Positions 15,851 to 23,688 of a stretch of DNA of 23,909 nt are shown one piece after another (positions within the stretch are counted from its first letter, which is position 1; every line of letters begins with the position of its first letter). The position numbers and the translations under genes were made by a program. The DNA comes from UBA1189 sp045126595 (GTDB taxonomy: Bacteria > Bacteroidota > Bacteroidia > Bacteroidales > Bacteroidaceae): NCBI GenBank assembly GCA_045126595.1, contig JBGVOS010000166.1, positions 1 to 23,909 on the forward strand. The letters run 5' to 3'. The notes under the pieces are model-generated. The model searched no databases and had not been told where the DNA came from. It worked only from the letters and a program-made list of their open reading frames with translations.

Positions 15851-16804
15851 ATGGCAAATAAACTAAAACTCTCCTTGTCGCCCCACGTACACAGCGGCGA
15901 CAGCGTAAGCAAGAATATGCGATGGGTGATCATCGCTATGCTGCCCGCCATGTTGTGGTCGTTCTATGCGTTCGGCCTCGGCGCAGTGATTGTCACTGCA
16001 ACCTCAGTGGTATCGTGCGTCTTCTTCGAGTGGGCAATCAACAAGTATATCCTCAAGAACGATCAGTGTACCCTGTGCGACTGGTCGGCCGTGGTGACAG
16101 GTATCCTGCTCGCCTTCAACCTGCCGTCAAACCTGCCCCTATACATTATTATTATAGGTGCGCTGTTTGCCATTGGCGTGGTGAAGATGACCTTCGGAGG
16201 CTTGGGCTGTAACCTCTTCAACCCCGCCCTGGCTGCCCGCGTGTTCCTCTTGATATCGTTCCCCGTGAAGATGACCCAGTTCCCCGAGGTGGGTCAGATG
16301 ACGGCTTATGCCGATGCTGTGACCGCAGCTACGCCTATGGCGAGCTTGGCCAAGACAGACCTGATGAGCCTCTTCCTCGGTAACGTGGGCGGTTCGCTCG
16401 GTGAGGTCAGCGCCCTGTGCCTGCTCATCGGTCTCGTTATCCTGTTGGTATCGCGCACCATCACCTGGCATATCCCCGTATCGATACTCGCTACCGTGTT
16501 TGCACTCAGCGGTCTGCTCCATATCGCCTATCCCGTCGAGGTAGCCACTCCATGGCATCACCTCTGTGGCGGTGGCTTGATGCTCGGCGCCATCTTCATG
16601 GCTACCGACTATGTCACCTCGCCCATGACCGCCAAGGGCCAGCTCATCTATGGTTTCTGTATCGGTTTCCTCACCGTGGCCATCCGCGTCTTCGGTGCCT
16701 ATCCCGAGGGTATGTCGTTCGCAATCCTTATCATGAACGCTTTCGTGCCGTTGATTAACAACGCATGCAAGCCCCAACGTTTTGCAAAGGAGGTAAAGAA
16801 ATGA
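15851..16804 (+). CDS. rnfD: Rnf complex subunit RnfD
   Basis: RnfD is an integral membrane subunit that carries covalent FMN and takes part in electron transfer across the membrane. The 317-residue protein has many hydrophobic segments and the conserved GGLGCNLFNPALAARVF (116-132). The flavin attachment site is D155-A-V-T-A-A-T161, with FMN expected on T161; it reads TAAT where many homologues have SGAT. The start at 15851 (MANKLKLSLSPHVHS) is the family N terminus; the in-frame ATG at 15788 falls in intergenic DNA. The stop overlaps the rnfG start by ATGA. Confidence 0.95.
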   Translation: MANKLKLSLSPHVHSGDSVSKNMRWVIIAMLPAMLWSFYAFGLGAVIVTATSVVSCVFFEWAINKYILKNDQCTLCDWSAVVTGILLAFNLPSNLPLYIIIIGALFAIGVVKMTFGGLGCNLFNPALAARVFLLISFPVKMTQFPEVGQMTAYADAVTAATPMASLAKTDLMSLFLGNVGGSLGEVSALCLLIGLVILLVSRTITWHIPVSILATVFALSGLLHIAYPVEVATPWHHLCGGGLMLGAIFMATDYVTSPMTAKGQLIYGFCIGFLTVAIRVFGAYPEGMSFAILIMNAFVPLINNACKPQRFAKEVKK

Positions 16805-17466
16805 AAAAGCTCGAATCATCATTGACCAATATGCTCCTCGTGCTGACTCTCGTGTCGGTAGTGGCAGCATTCCTACTTGCGTTTGTCAACAAGGTAACCA
16901 GCAGCACCATTGCTGAGATCAATGCCGAGACACTGAGCGCCGGTATCAAGTCGGTATTGGGTGTAGGTGCCGACGAACAGATTACGACCAACGAAAAGGA
17001 TGTCGACGGCTTCGTGGTATACGAGGTGTCTCGTGACGGAAACTGGATTGGCACTGCCGTGAAGTCTACCGACAAGAGCGGTTTCGGTGGCGACATCGTG
17101 GTGCTCGTAGGATTTGATACCGAAGGGAAGATTAAGGGCTACGAAGTGCTGAGCCATGCCGAGACTCCAGGCCTTGGAGCACGTGCCGGCGAGTGGTTCC
17201 GCACAGCAACGTCAAGTGAGACCAAGGAGGTGTCTGCTTTGGGTAAGCTCTTCTTCGGTAACCCCGACCCTGCAGGCAGCCACAACATCATCGGCCGCAA
17301 CATTGCCGATGGTGAGCTCAAGGTGTCAAAGGATGGTGGCGACATCGATGCCATCACCGCATCAACCATCACCTCACGCGCCTTCCTCAATGCCGTGAAC
17401 AATGCCTACAAGGTGTACAAAGGCAATGTGTCGGATGTAAACTCAAGTGCAACAAGTCAACAATAA
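16801..17466 (+). CDS. rnfG: Rnf complex subunit RnfG
   Basis: RnfG is anchored by one N-terminal membrane segment (9-31), with a soluble FMN-binding domain outside the cytoplasm. The 221-residue protein has the conserved SHAETPGLGARAG (118-130) and the flavinylation motif D183-A-I-T-A-S-T189, with FMN expected on T189. The start overlaps the rnfD stop (ATGA), which indicates coupled translation and fixes the start. A separate flavin transferase (ApbE) is required for such sites and is not in this window. Confidence 0.95.
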   Translation: MKKLESSLTNMLLVLTLVSVVAAFLLAFVNKVTSSTIAEINAETLSAGIKSVLGVGADEQITTNEKDVDGFVVYEVSRDGNWIGTAVKSTDKSGFGGDIVVLVGFDTEGKIKGYEVLSHAETPGLGARAGEWFRTATSSETKEVSALGKLFFGNPDPAGSHNIIGRNIADGELKVSKDGGDIDAITASTITSRAFLNAVNNAYKVYKGNVSDVNSSATSQQ

Positions 17467-17484
17467 GAATAGGAGAACAAAGAT

Positions 17485-18066
17485 ATGAATAACTGGAAAG
17501 TATTTTTGAATGGTTTGGTTAAGGAGAACCCCACATTTGTTCTTCTCCTCGGTATGTGCCCCACTCTGGGTACCACCTCTTCGGCCATCAACGGTATGTC
17601 GATGGGACTTGCCACCACATTTGTGCTCATCTGCTCAAACATTGTAATAGCCCTGCTGAAGAATCTCATCCCCGATAAGGTGCGCATTCCTGCCTATATC
17701 GTAGTCATTGCCTCGTTCGTGACGCTGCTGCAGATGCTCATGCAGGCCTATCTGCCCTCATTATATGCCAGCCTCGGCTTGTTTATTCCCCTCATCGTGG
17801 TGAACTGCATCATCCTCGGCCGTGCCGAAGCCTTTGCAGCCAAGAACACCGCCCTACCCTCACTCTTCGATGGCGTGGGCATGGGTCTCGGCTTCACCTG
17901 GGCACTCACCCTGCTGGGTGCCGTGCGTGAGCTCTTGGGCACAGGTGCCGTGTTTGGCTTCACCCTGCTCCCCTCGGCAACCAACATGCTCGTCTTCGTG
18001 CTTGCCCCCGGAGCCTTCATCGTGTTGGGCTACTTGATTGCGATTGTAAATAAGATAAAGAAGTAA
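17485..18066 (+). CDS. rnfE: Rnf complex subunit RnfE
   Basis: RnfE is one of the two homologous membrane subunits (with RnfA) that form the core of the complex and share an Fe-S cluster in the membrane. The 193-residue protein has six hydrophobic segments. The cluster cysteines are seen in GMCPTLG (C25) and VNCIILGRAEAFA (C108), the latter being the RnfE signature. AGGAGA at 17471-17476 gives one of the few clear ribosome-binding sites here. rnfA starts 4 nt after the stop. Confidence 0.96.
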   Translation: MNNWKVFLNGLVKENPTFVLLLGMCPTLGTTSSAINGMSMGLATTFVLICSNIVIALLKNLIPDKVRIPAYIVVIASFVTLLQMLMQAYLPSLYASLGLFIPLIVVNCIILGRAEAFAAKNTALPSLFDGVGMGLGFTWALTLLGAVRELLGTGAVFGFTLLPSATNMLVFVLAPGAFIVLGYLIAIVNKIKK

Positions 18067-18070
18067 GATT

Positions 18071-18688
18071 ATGGAATACCTATTGATATTTATCTCCGCC
18101 ATCTTTGTGAACAACATCGTGTTGTCACAGTTCTTGGGTATCTGTCCCTTCCTCGGCGTATCAAAGAAAGTAGAGACCGCCAAGGGCATGGGCCTGGCAG
18201 TAACCTTCGTATTGGTCATCGCTACCATCGTCACCTACCTGTTACAGATATGGGTGCTCAATCCCTTTAATCTGCAATACCTGCAGACCATCGTCTTCAT
18301 CCTCGTCATCGCTGCCCTTGTGCAGATGGTCGAGATTGTACTGAAGAAGCTTTCGCCCTCATTGTATCAGGCACTTGGCGTGTTCCTCCCCTTGATCACC
18401 ACCAACTGCTGCATCCTCGGTGTGGCCATCCTCGTGGCTAATGGAACTTACAATGGTCAGGGTCTTGAGCCCAACCTCCTCACCGGCATCATCTTCGCCT
18501 TGGCTACCGCCCTCGGCTTTGCCTTGGCACTCATCGTGTTTGCCGGACTGCGTGAGCAGCTCAGCCTTGTGCGCGTACCCGGAGGCATGGAGGGTATGCC
18601 CATCGCCCTCGTCACCGCAGGTCTCCTGGCGTTGGCCTTCATGGGCTTCAGCGGAATAGACAAAGGCATCGCGATGTTCTTCAACTAA
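18071..18688 (+). CDS. rnfA: Rnf complex subunit RnfA
   Basis: RnfA pairs with RnfE in the membrane core. The 205-residue protein begins MEYLLIFISAIFVNNIVLSQ, almost invariant in the family, with GICPFLG (C25) and TTNCCILG (C113, C114) as the cluster-binding and signature sites, and six hydrophobic segments. It is the last gene of the operon. A perfect 13-bp-stem terminator follows 24 bp after the stop. Confidence 0.97.
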   Translation: MEYLLIFISAIFVNNIVLSQFLGICPFLGVSKKVETAKGMGLAVTFVLVIATIVTYLLQIWVLNPFNLQYLQTIVFILVIAALVQMVEIVLKKLSPSLYQALGVFLPLITTNCCILGVAILVANGTYNGQGLEPNLLTGIIFALATALGFALALIVFAGLREQLSLVRVPGGMEGMPIALVTAGLLALAFMGFSGIDKGIAMFFN

Positions 18689-18712
18689 GCGGAACAACCA
18701 CGCATAAACACG

Positions 18713-18748
18713 AAGAGGTCGGTACACAAGTACCGACCTCTTTTGTTT
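18713..18748 (+). terminator. Intrinsic terminator of the rnf operon
   Basis: A perfect 13-bp stem (AAGAGGTCGGTAC at 18713-18725 with GTACCGACCTCTT at 18730-18742) closes a 4-nt loop ACAA and is followed by TTGTTT. The A-rich left base makes it potentially active in both directions. Confidence 0.9.
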
Positions 18749-18847
18749 CACTGAACCAAGGGTTAGAAGAGCGTGTGGGCTTTGGGCAGTGAGCTTATGT
18801 AGCGGAGCTGCGGGTTAAGGGCTCTTGCTTTTTTCTGACGCAGAAAG

Positions 18848-18882
18848 AAGCCCCCAAAGTTTATAAGGAACCTTGGGGGCTT
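18848..18882 (-). terminator. Terminator of the peroxidase unit
   Basis: AAGCCCCCAA (18848-18857) pairs with TTGGGGGCTT (18873-18882). Read on the minus strand the stem is followed by CTTTCT, which suits transcription coming from the peroxidase gene that stops at 18925. Confidence 0.75.
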
Positions 18883-18924
18883 TGTTGGATGATTACTGAT
18901 TCTTAGTTCTTACAAACGGTAAAA

Positions 18925-20328
18925 TCAATACGGATTCTTATTGTCTGAAGTGAGCTTCTTGCCCTGATACTCACCGGTGAGGGTGCGAAGGAAGGCTACG
19001 ATGGATGCCACCTCGGCATCGTCGAGTGTTACATCGCACTGGTAGAGGGCCATGTCGCGTACGGCCTCTTCCATGGTGGCGCGGGTGCCGTCGTGGTAAT
19101 AGGGCCAGGTGAGCTCGATGTTGCGCAGGCCGGGCACCTTGAAGCGATGGCGGTCGCGCTCCTCCTGTGTCTGCTTGTAGCGACCGTTGTCCTCCTCGGT
19201 GAGCTCGGTGCCACGTGCCTCGAAGTAGTGTTGGCGCAAGCCCATCAGTTCGTACGACTCGCCACCTAGGTTTGCACCCACATGGCAAGTGGCGCAGTTG
19301 TTGGCCTTGAAGAGCTCGTAGCCGTGAAGTTCGTCGGCAGTGAGGGCTTCATTGTTGCCCATGAGCCATTGGTCGAACTTCGAGTTGGGAGTCACGAGCG
19401 TACGCTCAAACTCCTCAATGGCATTGGTGATGTTGGCCTCGGTGATGCCGTCGGCATAGAGGGCACCGAACTCCTCCACGTAGTGCTTGTCCTCAGCGAG
19501 CTTGGCTATGATCTCGTCAAACGAGGTAGAGGCCATCTCCACGGGGTTGAGGGGAGGTCCGGCCGCCTGCTCGGCAAGGGTCTTGGCGCGACCATCCCAG
19601 AACTGTACGAAGTTGTACACGGCATTGTAGGTCGTGGGGGCATTCACGCCGCCCATGCTGCCTGCTACGCCCTTCGAGTACTTGAGGTTGTCCACACCAC
19701 CCGTGTTCAGGCCATGGCATGAGGCACACGATACGGTGTTGTCGACCGAGAGGCGTGTGTCGTGATAGAGCTCGTAGCCGAGCGCCACCTTGCGCTGGTC
19801 TACATCGGCACCTGCCATGATGGGGCGTACGGGCTCGCCTGCACGCTCACCAGTGAGGCCGTCATGGTAGTAGGCCATGCGGTAGTCGCGTGCCCATGCG
19901 GCAATCACCGATGCCTTCGCGTCGGTCATCTGGCTACCCCAGTGCACGAGGTAATACTTGGCCATGGGCATGCGCTTGTCCAGCGCCACCTTCTCAATCT
20001 TGGCCACATCGACAGGGTTGAGCGTAGCGCCCTCCCTCAGCTTGGCCATGGCACCCTCGATATCATAGGCACGATAGCCCTCCTCGATGTCCTTCATCAC
20101 CATATCGCCCGCCACGGGTACATGGGCATAGAACGGCACCTTGGGGTTTGCACTGTGGCAGCTCGCGCAACCACCCTTCTCCAAGATAGCCAAGACACGT
20201 GCCTCGGGAGACAACTCCTCGGAGGGCACCGTAAGCATTGCACGATAAGTGATGAAACCACCTACCAAAACCAGCAATGCGGCAATGATCAGATACTGAC
20301 CTCTTCTTTGCTTTTTCATAACATTCAT
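18925..20328 (-). CDS. Tri-heme cytochrome c peroxidase, membrane-anchored
   Basis: This protein reduces H2O2 to water with electrons from a quinol or c-type cytochrome, outside the cytoplasm. Counting from the first ATG it has 467 residues. An N-terminal membrane anchor (12-31) is followed by three CxxCH heme sites: C54-H58 (GGCASCHS), C201-H205 (SCASCHG) and C345-H349 (NCATCHV). The last two belong to the CCP/MauG di-heme domain; the first is an extra N-terminal heme domain, as in tri-heme quinol peroxidases such as E. coli YhjA. Motifs GGVNAPTTYN, QFWDGRAKTLAEQ and VPGLRNI are typical. A second ATG at 20319 is an equally possible start. It lies 14 bp after ccsA. Confidence 0.93.
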   Translation of the reverse strand: MNVMKKQRRGQYLIIAALLVLVGGFITYRAMLTVPSEELSPEARVLAILEKGGCASCHSANPKVPFYAHVPVAGDMVMKDIEEGYRAYDIEGAMAKLREGATLNPVDVAKIEKVALDKRMPMAKYYLVHWGSQMTDAKASVIAAWARDYRMAYYHDGLTGERAGEPVRPIMAGADVDQRKVALGYELYHDTRLSVDNTVSCASCHGLNTGGVDNLKYSKGVAGSMGGVNAPTTYNAVYNFVQFWDGRAKTLAEQAAGPPLNPVEMASTSFDEIIAKLAEDKHYVEEFGALYADGITEANITNAIEEFERTLVTPNSKFDQWLMGNNEALTADELHGYELFKANNCATCHVGANLGGESYELMGLRQHYFEARGTELTEEDNGRYKQTQEERDRHRFKVPGLRNIELTWPYYHDGTRATMEEAVRDMALYQCDVTLDDAEVASIVAFLRTLTGEYQGKKLTSDNKNPY

Positions 20329-20342
20329 TTTTTATAAGGTTA

Positions 20343-21122
20343 TTAACTATAAGTGTGCACACTTGTCGCTGCCGAGGGCAGGTAGTTGACGCCATACCAG
20401 CACATCTGCAATGCCACGAAGCCCAGCAGGATGATGGTGTGGTATATCCATCGGCGCGAGGTATTCATCACGCTCGGGGCGAGATGGATGGCGGTGAGGT
20501 AGAGTCCCCATGTGGCAGCCGCCCACGACTCCTTGGGGTCCCAACTCCAATAGGCTCCCCAGGCATCCTTGGCCCACAAGGCGCCCGTGAGCATGCCCAC
20601 CGAGAGGAAGGCCAGGCCAGCATAGAGGAGTCGCTCTATGGCCATGTCCATGTCGGTGCTTCGTCGCACCAGTGCCACCACTGAGAGCAATGTGGCGCAT
20701 CCGAGTAGGGAATAGGAGAACATATATACAGACACATGAGGCACAAACCACAGACTCTGCAGGGCAGGCATCAGCGTCTGGTCATGAATCTCCGGTTTGG
20801 CGATATTGATGATGATGAATACCCCCGCGAGCACCGTGGCGAACAGCATGATCCATCGGTAGTGCCAGCGCGAATAGGTGAACAGGCCCGACACCAGGAT
20901 GAAGAAGGAGTACCACAGGCGCGTCTCACCCATCGTCCGCAAGGGAGGTCGCTCGAGGGTAGCCCACAGCAAGGCAATGAAGCCACCCATAGCGAGTATG
21001 GCAAGCGCCATCGTAGCTATCGCCACGGTGCTGCGCTCTCGCTTCATTGCTGCCCAGATGGACGCCGTGGCCGCAATCAGCATCACTATACCTGCCCACA
21101 AGGGGAATATGTTCCAAGCCAT
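20343..21122 (-). CDS. ccsA: Cytochrome c biogenesis protein CcsA-like (heme handling)
   Basis: With ResB (CcsB) this membrane protein forms the System II cytochrome c synthetase, which exports heme and attaches it to CxxCH sites. The 259-residue protein has about eight hydrophobic segments, the tryptophan-rich heme motif WGAYWSWDPKESW (188-200) and flanking candidate heme-ligand histidines H129 (FVPHVS) and H213 (AIHLAP). The start at 21122 is chosen because MAWNIFPLW begins the first membrane segment; the in-frame ATG at 21185 lies in repeat DNA. It is placed between resB and the peroxidase, whose three heme sites it would serve. Confidence 0.92.
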   Translation of the reverse strand: MAWNIFPLWAGIVMLIAATASIWAAMKRERSTVAIATMALAILAMGGFIALLWATLERPPLRTMGETRLWYSFFILVSGLFTYSRWHYRWIMLFATVLAGVFIIINIAKPEIHDQTLMPALQSLWFVPHVSVYMFSYSLLGCATLLSVVALVRRSTDMDMAIERLLYAGLAFLSVGMLTGALWAKDAWGAYWSWDPKESWAAATWGLYLTAIHLAPSVMNTSRRWIYHTIILLGFVALQMCWYGVNYLPSAATSVHTYS

Positions 21123-21179
21123 GTTATAGATTTCTGAATTATGATTTATGATTTCTTTGCTTGCATCGCGGAGCCTAAC

Positions 21180-21210
21180 TTTCAATTTTCAATTCTCAAT
21201 TTTCAATTTC
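21180..21210 (-). repeat. AATTTTCAATTCTCAATT tract at the end of resB
   Basis: The plus strand reads TTTCAATTTTCAATTCTCAA and continues TTTTCAATTTC. On the minus strand it encodes the last ResB residues (KLKIEN) and its TGA stop (21191-21189), so this repeat forms the end of the gene. Confidence 0.65.
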
Positions 21211-22043
21211 CTCGGTCCTTGTATAAACAGCAGCATCGCGCCAGCCAGCAGCATGATGATGCCCGCTGCCGAGAGCCATTGCCACGGCTCGCTGACGATC
21301 TCCACGATGGCATATTGCTCTCCGTGGGGTGAGGTGGGAAAACTGATAAGGTATATCTTCTCGCTTATCGTCCGTGCATAGGGGTGGTTGACTCGCAGTG
21401 TCACCATCGTGCCATCCACCATGACCTGCGCCTCGTAGTGTGTGGGCGTACCGTTCTCAGCCTCTTCGATGCTGAAGTCCTTCAGTTCGAGGGTATAGGG
21501 CAAGCGCCTCTCCTCGCCCTCCATGGTATAGGCATCGTTCGAGGGATAACGCTGCACAGGCGCACGCAACTGCTCACGGTCGGGTGCTCCCCAGAACCCT
21601 GCACCCAATGCCAGGAGCAAACCTATATGTGTCAGGCAGAAACGCCATCGTATGCCTCGCTTAGTGCGCCAGCCACGCAAGATGACCAGCAGCAGATGAC
21701 TCTGCACGAACAGGAGCGACACTACCGTAGGCCATGCCGTTGACGAAGGCTTGAGTTGCAGACCGAGGGTGATACCTATCGCCACCACCATGCCGAGCGA
21801 CAGCCATGTAGCCTCGCGCGAGAGCATGAACCGGGCACAGGCACTACCCGCCCTGCCACGATACATCATCGTCAGCAGCACCATCCACAACGCCATCACC
21901 AAGATGTTGAGCGGGAAACGGAACAGGCCCACCGGGAAGCTCCCCCAGCACACCTCAACAAGGAAAGACAAAGCCACCACCGCGCCCACCATGCAGACGC
22001 CTCCGAGGTGCCGAGATCCCTTATGTCTTGTCAATGTCTCCAT
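21189..22043 (-). CDS. resB: Cytochrome c biogenesis protein ResB/CcsB-like
   Basis: ResB is the partner of CcsA in System II cytochrome c maturation. The 284-residue protein has membrane segments at about 13-33, 42-61, 80-97, 105-123, 135-152 and 257-275, a candidate heme-ligand histidine H139 (LTHIGLLL), and a soluble outer loop (153-255) containing VNHPYARTISEKIYL, a ResB hallmark. The start METLTRHKG at 22043 lies 4 nt after the stop of the Bro-N gene; longer in-frame starts would overlap that gene. Its C terminus is encoded by an intergenic-type repeat. In many Bacteroidales resB-ccsA sits with nrfHA; here no nrf gene is seen. Confidence 0.88.
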   Translation of the reverse strand: METLTRHKGSRHLGGVCMVGAVVALSFLVEVCWGSFPVGLFRFPLNILVMALWMVLLTMMYRGRAGSACARFMLSREATWLSLGMVVAIGITLGLQLKPSSTAWPTVVSLLFVQSHLLLVILRGWRTKRGIRWRFCLTHIGLLLALGAGFWGAPDREQLRAPVQRYPSNDAYTMEGEERRLPYTLELKDFSIEEAENGTPTHYEAQVMVDGTMVTLRVNHPYARTISEKIYLISFPTSPHGEQYAIVEIVSEPWQWLSAAGIIMLLAGAMLLFIQGPRKLKIEN

Positions 22044-22047
22044 AACT

Positions 22048-22881
22048 CTACGATTCAGTCTTATTAAGGAGCAATCCATCTTTTGCATTCATGGGCGAAA
22101 TCACCTCTTTGCCCGTCTTCTCCTCCAACTCCATACGCGCATTGCGAGCAATCTCACCACCTTGGCGAGCAATCTGCTGGTGTTCGCTGAAGGTCTCGGG
22201 GTTGCGGCTCTCCGAGATTTCTTTGGTCGATAGTTCGGCCAACATATTAAGCACCAGTTCCTTGTTGGTCATATTATCCCGTAGATTCTCCTTCTTCAGC
22301 CCCTTGAACTGCTTATATTCGCGAGCCGTCATGTCCGACCATGTCTGATAGATGATGTCGGTGAGCGTAGCAAACTGTATGCCCTCCTGCAGCCCATGCC
22401 GTTTCCATTCATCGGTGAGTTCCTTGCGTATCTCGATAGATTTCAGTCGTTGGTTTATCCAGTTGTCCGAATACCCCAATCGCTTATAGTCCATCAATGC
22501 CTGGTTGATAGAGAGCTCGGGATCTTGCATCTGGTCGAGTCTCTCAGCCGCCACACGCGCCATCCATAGCTTGAAAGGCTCCGCTTTGGGCGAGGGAATG
22601 GATTGGATGATGCGAAACATGGCCTCGGTATCAGCGGCCAATGTTAAACGCTTCTTCCCCGTTTCTGTAAGCATTGCTACCTGGGGACAATTTGTCCCCA
22701 CGAACGAGCCTAATTCGGGATCGCGCTTCCTCATCTTCTTCAGGTAGTCCGTAGGATTGACACTATCGGTCAATACCGCCACGACATCCACGACAGAGAA
22801 AAACCATTTCTCCTGCTTGTCATCCCATACGGTGCGCACTCGCTTCTCCTCGAATAGTTTTATGGCATTGTGCTGCGTCAT
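22048..22881 (-). CDS. Bro-N domain protein, DinD-like
   Basis: The 277-residue protein has an N-terminal Bro-N (phage antirepressor-like) domain (about 8-105; WFFSVVDVVAVLTDS, PTDYLKKMRKRD, TETGKKR) and a C-terminal half with ELTDEWKRHG, EYKQFKGLKKENLRDNM and TNKELVLNMLAE, as in chromosomal DinD-type proteins. The start at 22881 is chosen because a -33/-7 promoter lies at 22936-22905; the longer in-frame start at 22929 would be upstream of that promoter. Its role is not known; Bro-N domains bind DNA in phages and DinD inhibits RecA filaments in E. coli. It stops 4 nt before resB, an odd neighbour. Confidence 0.82.
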   Translation of the reverse strand: MTQHNAIKLFEEKRVRTVWDDKQEKWFFSVVDVVAVLTDSVNPTDYLKKMRKRDPELGSFVGTNCPQVAMLTETGKKRLTLAADTEAMFRIIQSIPSPKAEPFKLWMARVAAERLDQMQDPELSINQALMDYKRLGYSDNWINQRLKSIEIRKELTDEWKRHGLQEGIQFATLTDIIYQTWSDMTAREYKQFKGLKKENLRDNMTNKELVLNMLAELSTKEISESRNPETFSEHQQIARQGGEIARNARMELEEKTGKEVISPMNAKDGLLLNKTES

Positions 22882-22904
22882 AGTTGTATTTCCTAAAACC
22901 TTTG

Positions 22905-22936
22905 TAAAGGTAATGATTTTATTCGACAACTACAAA
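22905..22936 (-). promoter_or_regulatory. Promoter of the Bro-N gene (and perhaps resB-ccsA-peroxidase)
   Basis: On the minus strand, TTTG (22936-22933), 20 bp of spacer and TACCTTTA (22912-22905) fit the Bacteroidota consensus with one mismatch. The predicted start is near 22898, 17 nt before the ATG at 22881. No other promoter is seen before resB. Confidence 0.65.
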
Positions 22937-22959
22937 CTTATACTTCGTTTTCGTACAAA

Positions 22960-23607
22960 TCAACCTTCTACGACTTCCCCCACCCAGCGATAGTAGTGGC
23001 TGCTCTTGGGCACCAGCTCCAACTTACCCTGCTCCACGTAGGCCTTGAGTTTGCGATAGGCCGTGCTCACCGCAAAGTGCCCGATACGGGCCAACTCGCG
23101 CACATGGATATCCTCGTGGGTAGTGAAATATTCGCGCAGCGCCTCCTCGAGTTCAGCCTCGGTGAGTGGCTTGCGCTCCACTCCCTCCACGCGGAACTTC
23201 ACATCGGCCAGGCGCGAGGCCAAATTCTTGTCGGGGCGGAAGCGGATGCCGCTGATGCGCACCTCCTTGCCCGTGGGCGGTGTCGTACCCTTGTGGCTGC
23301 TCAGTTCCATATTCAGCGTGCCCAGCCCAGCCAAGTCCACGCGATAGCCATGGGCAAGCGCCTCCACAATGCGCTCGCTCATAGCATCCCACACCAACTT
23401 CACATCCGTCTCGGTAGCCGTAGTAGCATTGCAGATATCCTTGGCAAGGGAAGCCACATCCACCTTCATCGGGTGCGACACGGTGAGTGCCATACCCTCC
23501 GCTTCGGTGCCAGCCCCACACATCAGTTTACGACTCGTAGCCTTGCATTCTACCTCAATCCCATACATACGCTTGTGCGCTGCTGTCTTATACTTCTTTG
23601 TCTTCAT
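22960..23607 (-). CDS. HU-like DNA-binding protein with C-terminal winged-helix-like region
   Basis: The 215-residue protein begins with a Bacteroidota HU-related domain (about 1-130). Seen are the MKVDVASLAKDICNATTATET helix pair, the core YRVDLAGLGTLNMEL and the arm region ending ISGIRFRPDKNLASRL. Residues 145-215 (LTEAELEEALREYF, HVRELARIGHFAVSTAYRKLKAY, YYRWVGE) look like a winged-helix DNA-binding domain. The start ATG at 23607 is the only good one; a GGAAGGAG lies about 19 nt upstream, too far for a normal ribosome-binding site. The gene is preceded by an array of four 22-bp-spaced palindromic sites, which it could bind itself (inference). Confidence 0.82.
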   Translation of the reverse strand: MKTKKYKTAAHKRMYGIEVECKATSRKLMCGAGTEAEGMALTVSHPMKVDVASLAKDICNATTATETDVKLVWDAMSERIVEALAHGYRVDLAGLGTLNMELSSHKGTTPPTGKEVRISGIRFRPDKNLASRLADVKFRVEGVERKPLTEAELEEALREYFTTHEDIHVRELARIGHFAVSTAYRKLKAYVEQGKLELVPKSSHYYRWVGEVVEG

Positions 23608-23688
23608 ATCTATATATCGTTAAATTCTCCTTCCTATAGTTGTTTTTATTCATACCGCACTCAATCCCAGTATTTTAACCCAATCAGT

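Noticed and set aside
16139..16870. Minus-strand ORF of 243 codons opposite rnfD
   Set aside because: RnfD is complete on the plus strand, and the His/Glu-rich product is typical of an antisense shadow.
22048..23607. Prophage or integrated element carrying the Bro-N and HU-like genes
   Set aside because: No integrase, transposase, phage structural gene, attachment-site repeat or tRNA boundary is visible, and both proteins also occur as ordinary chromosomal genes.
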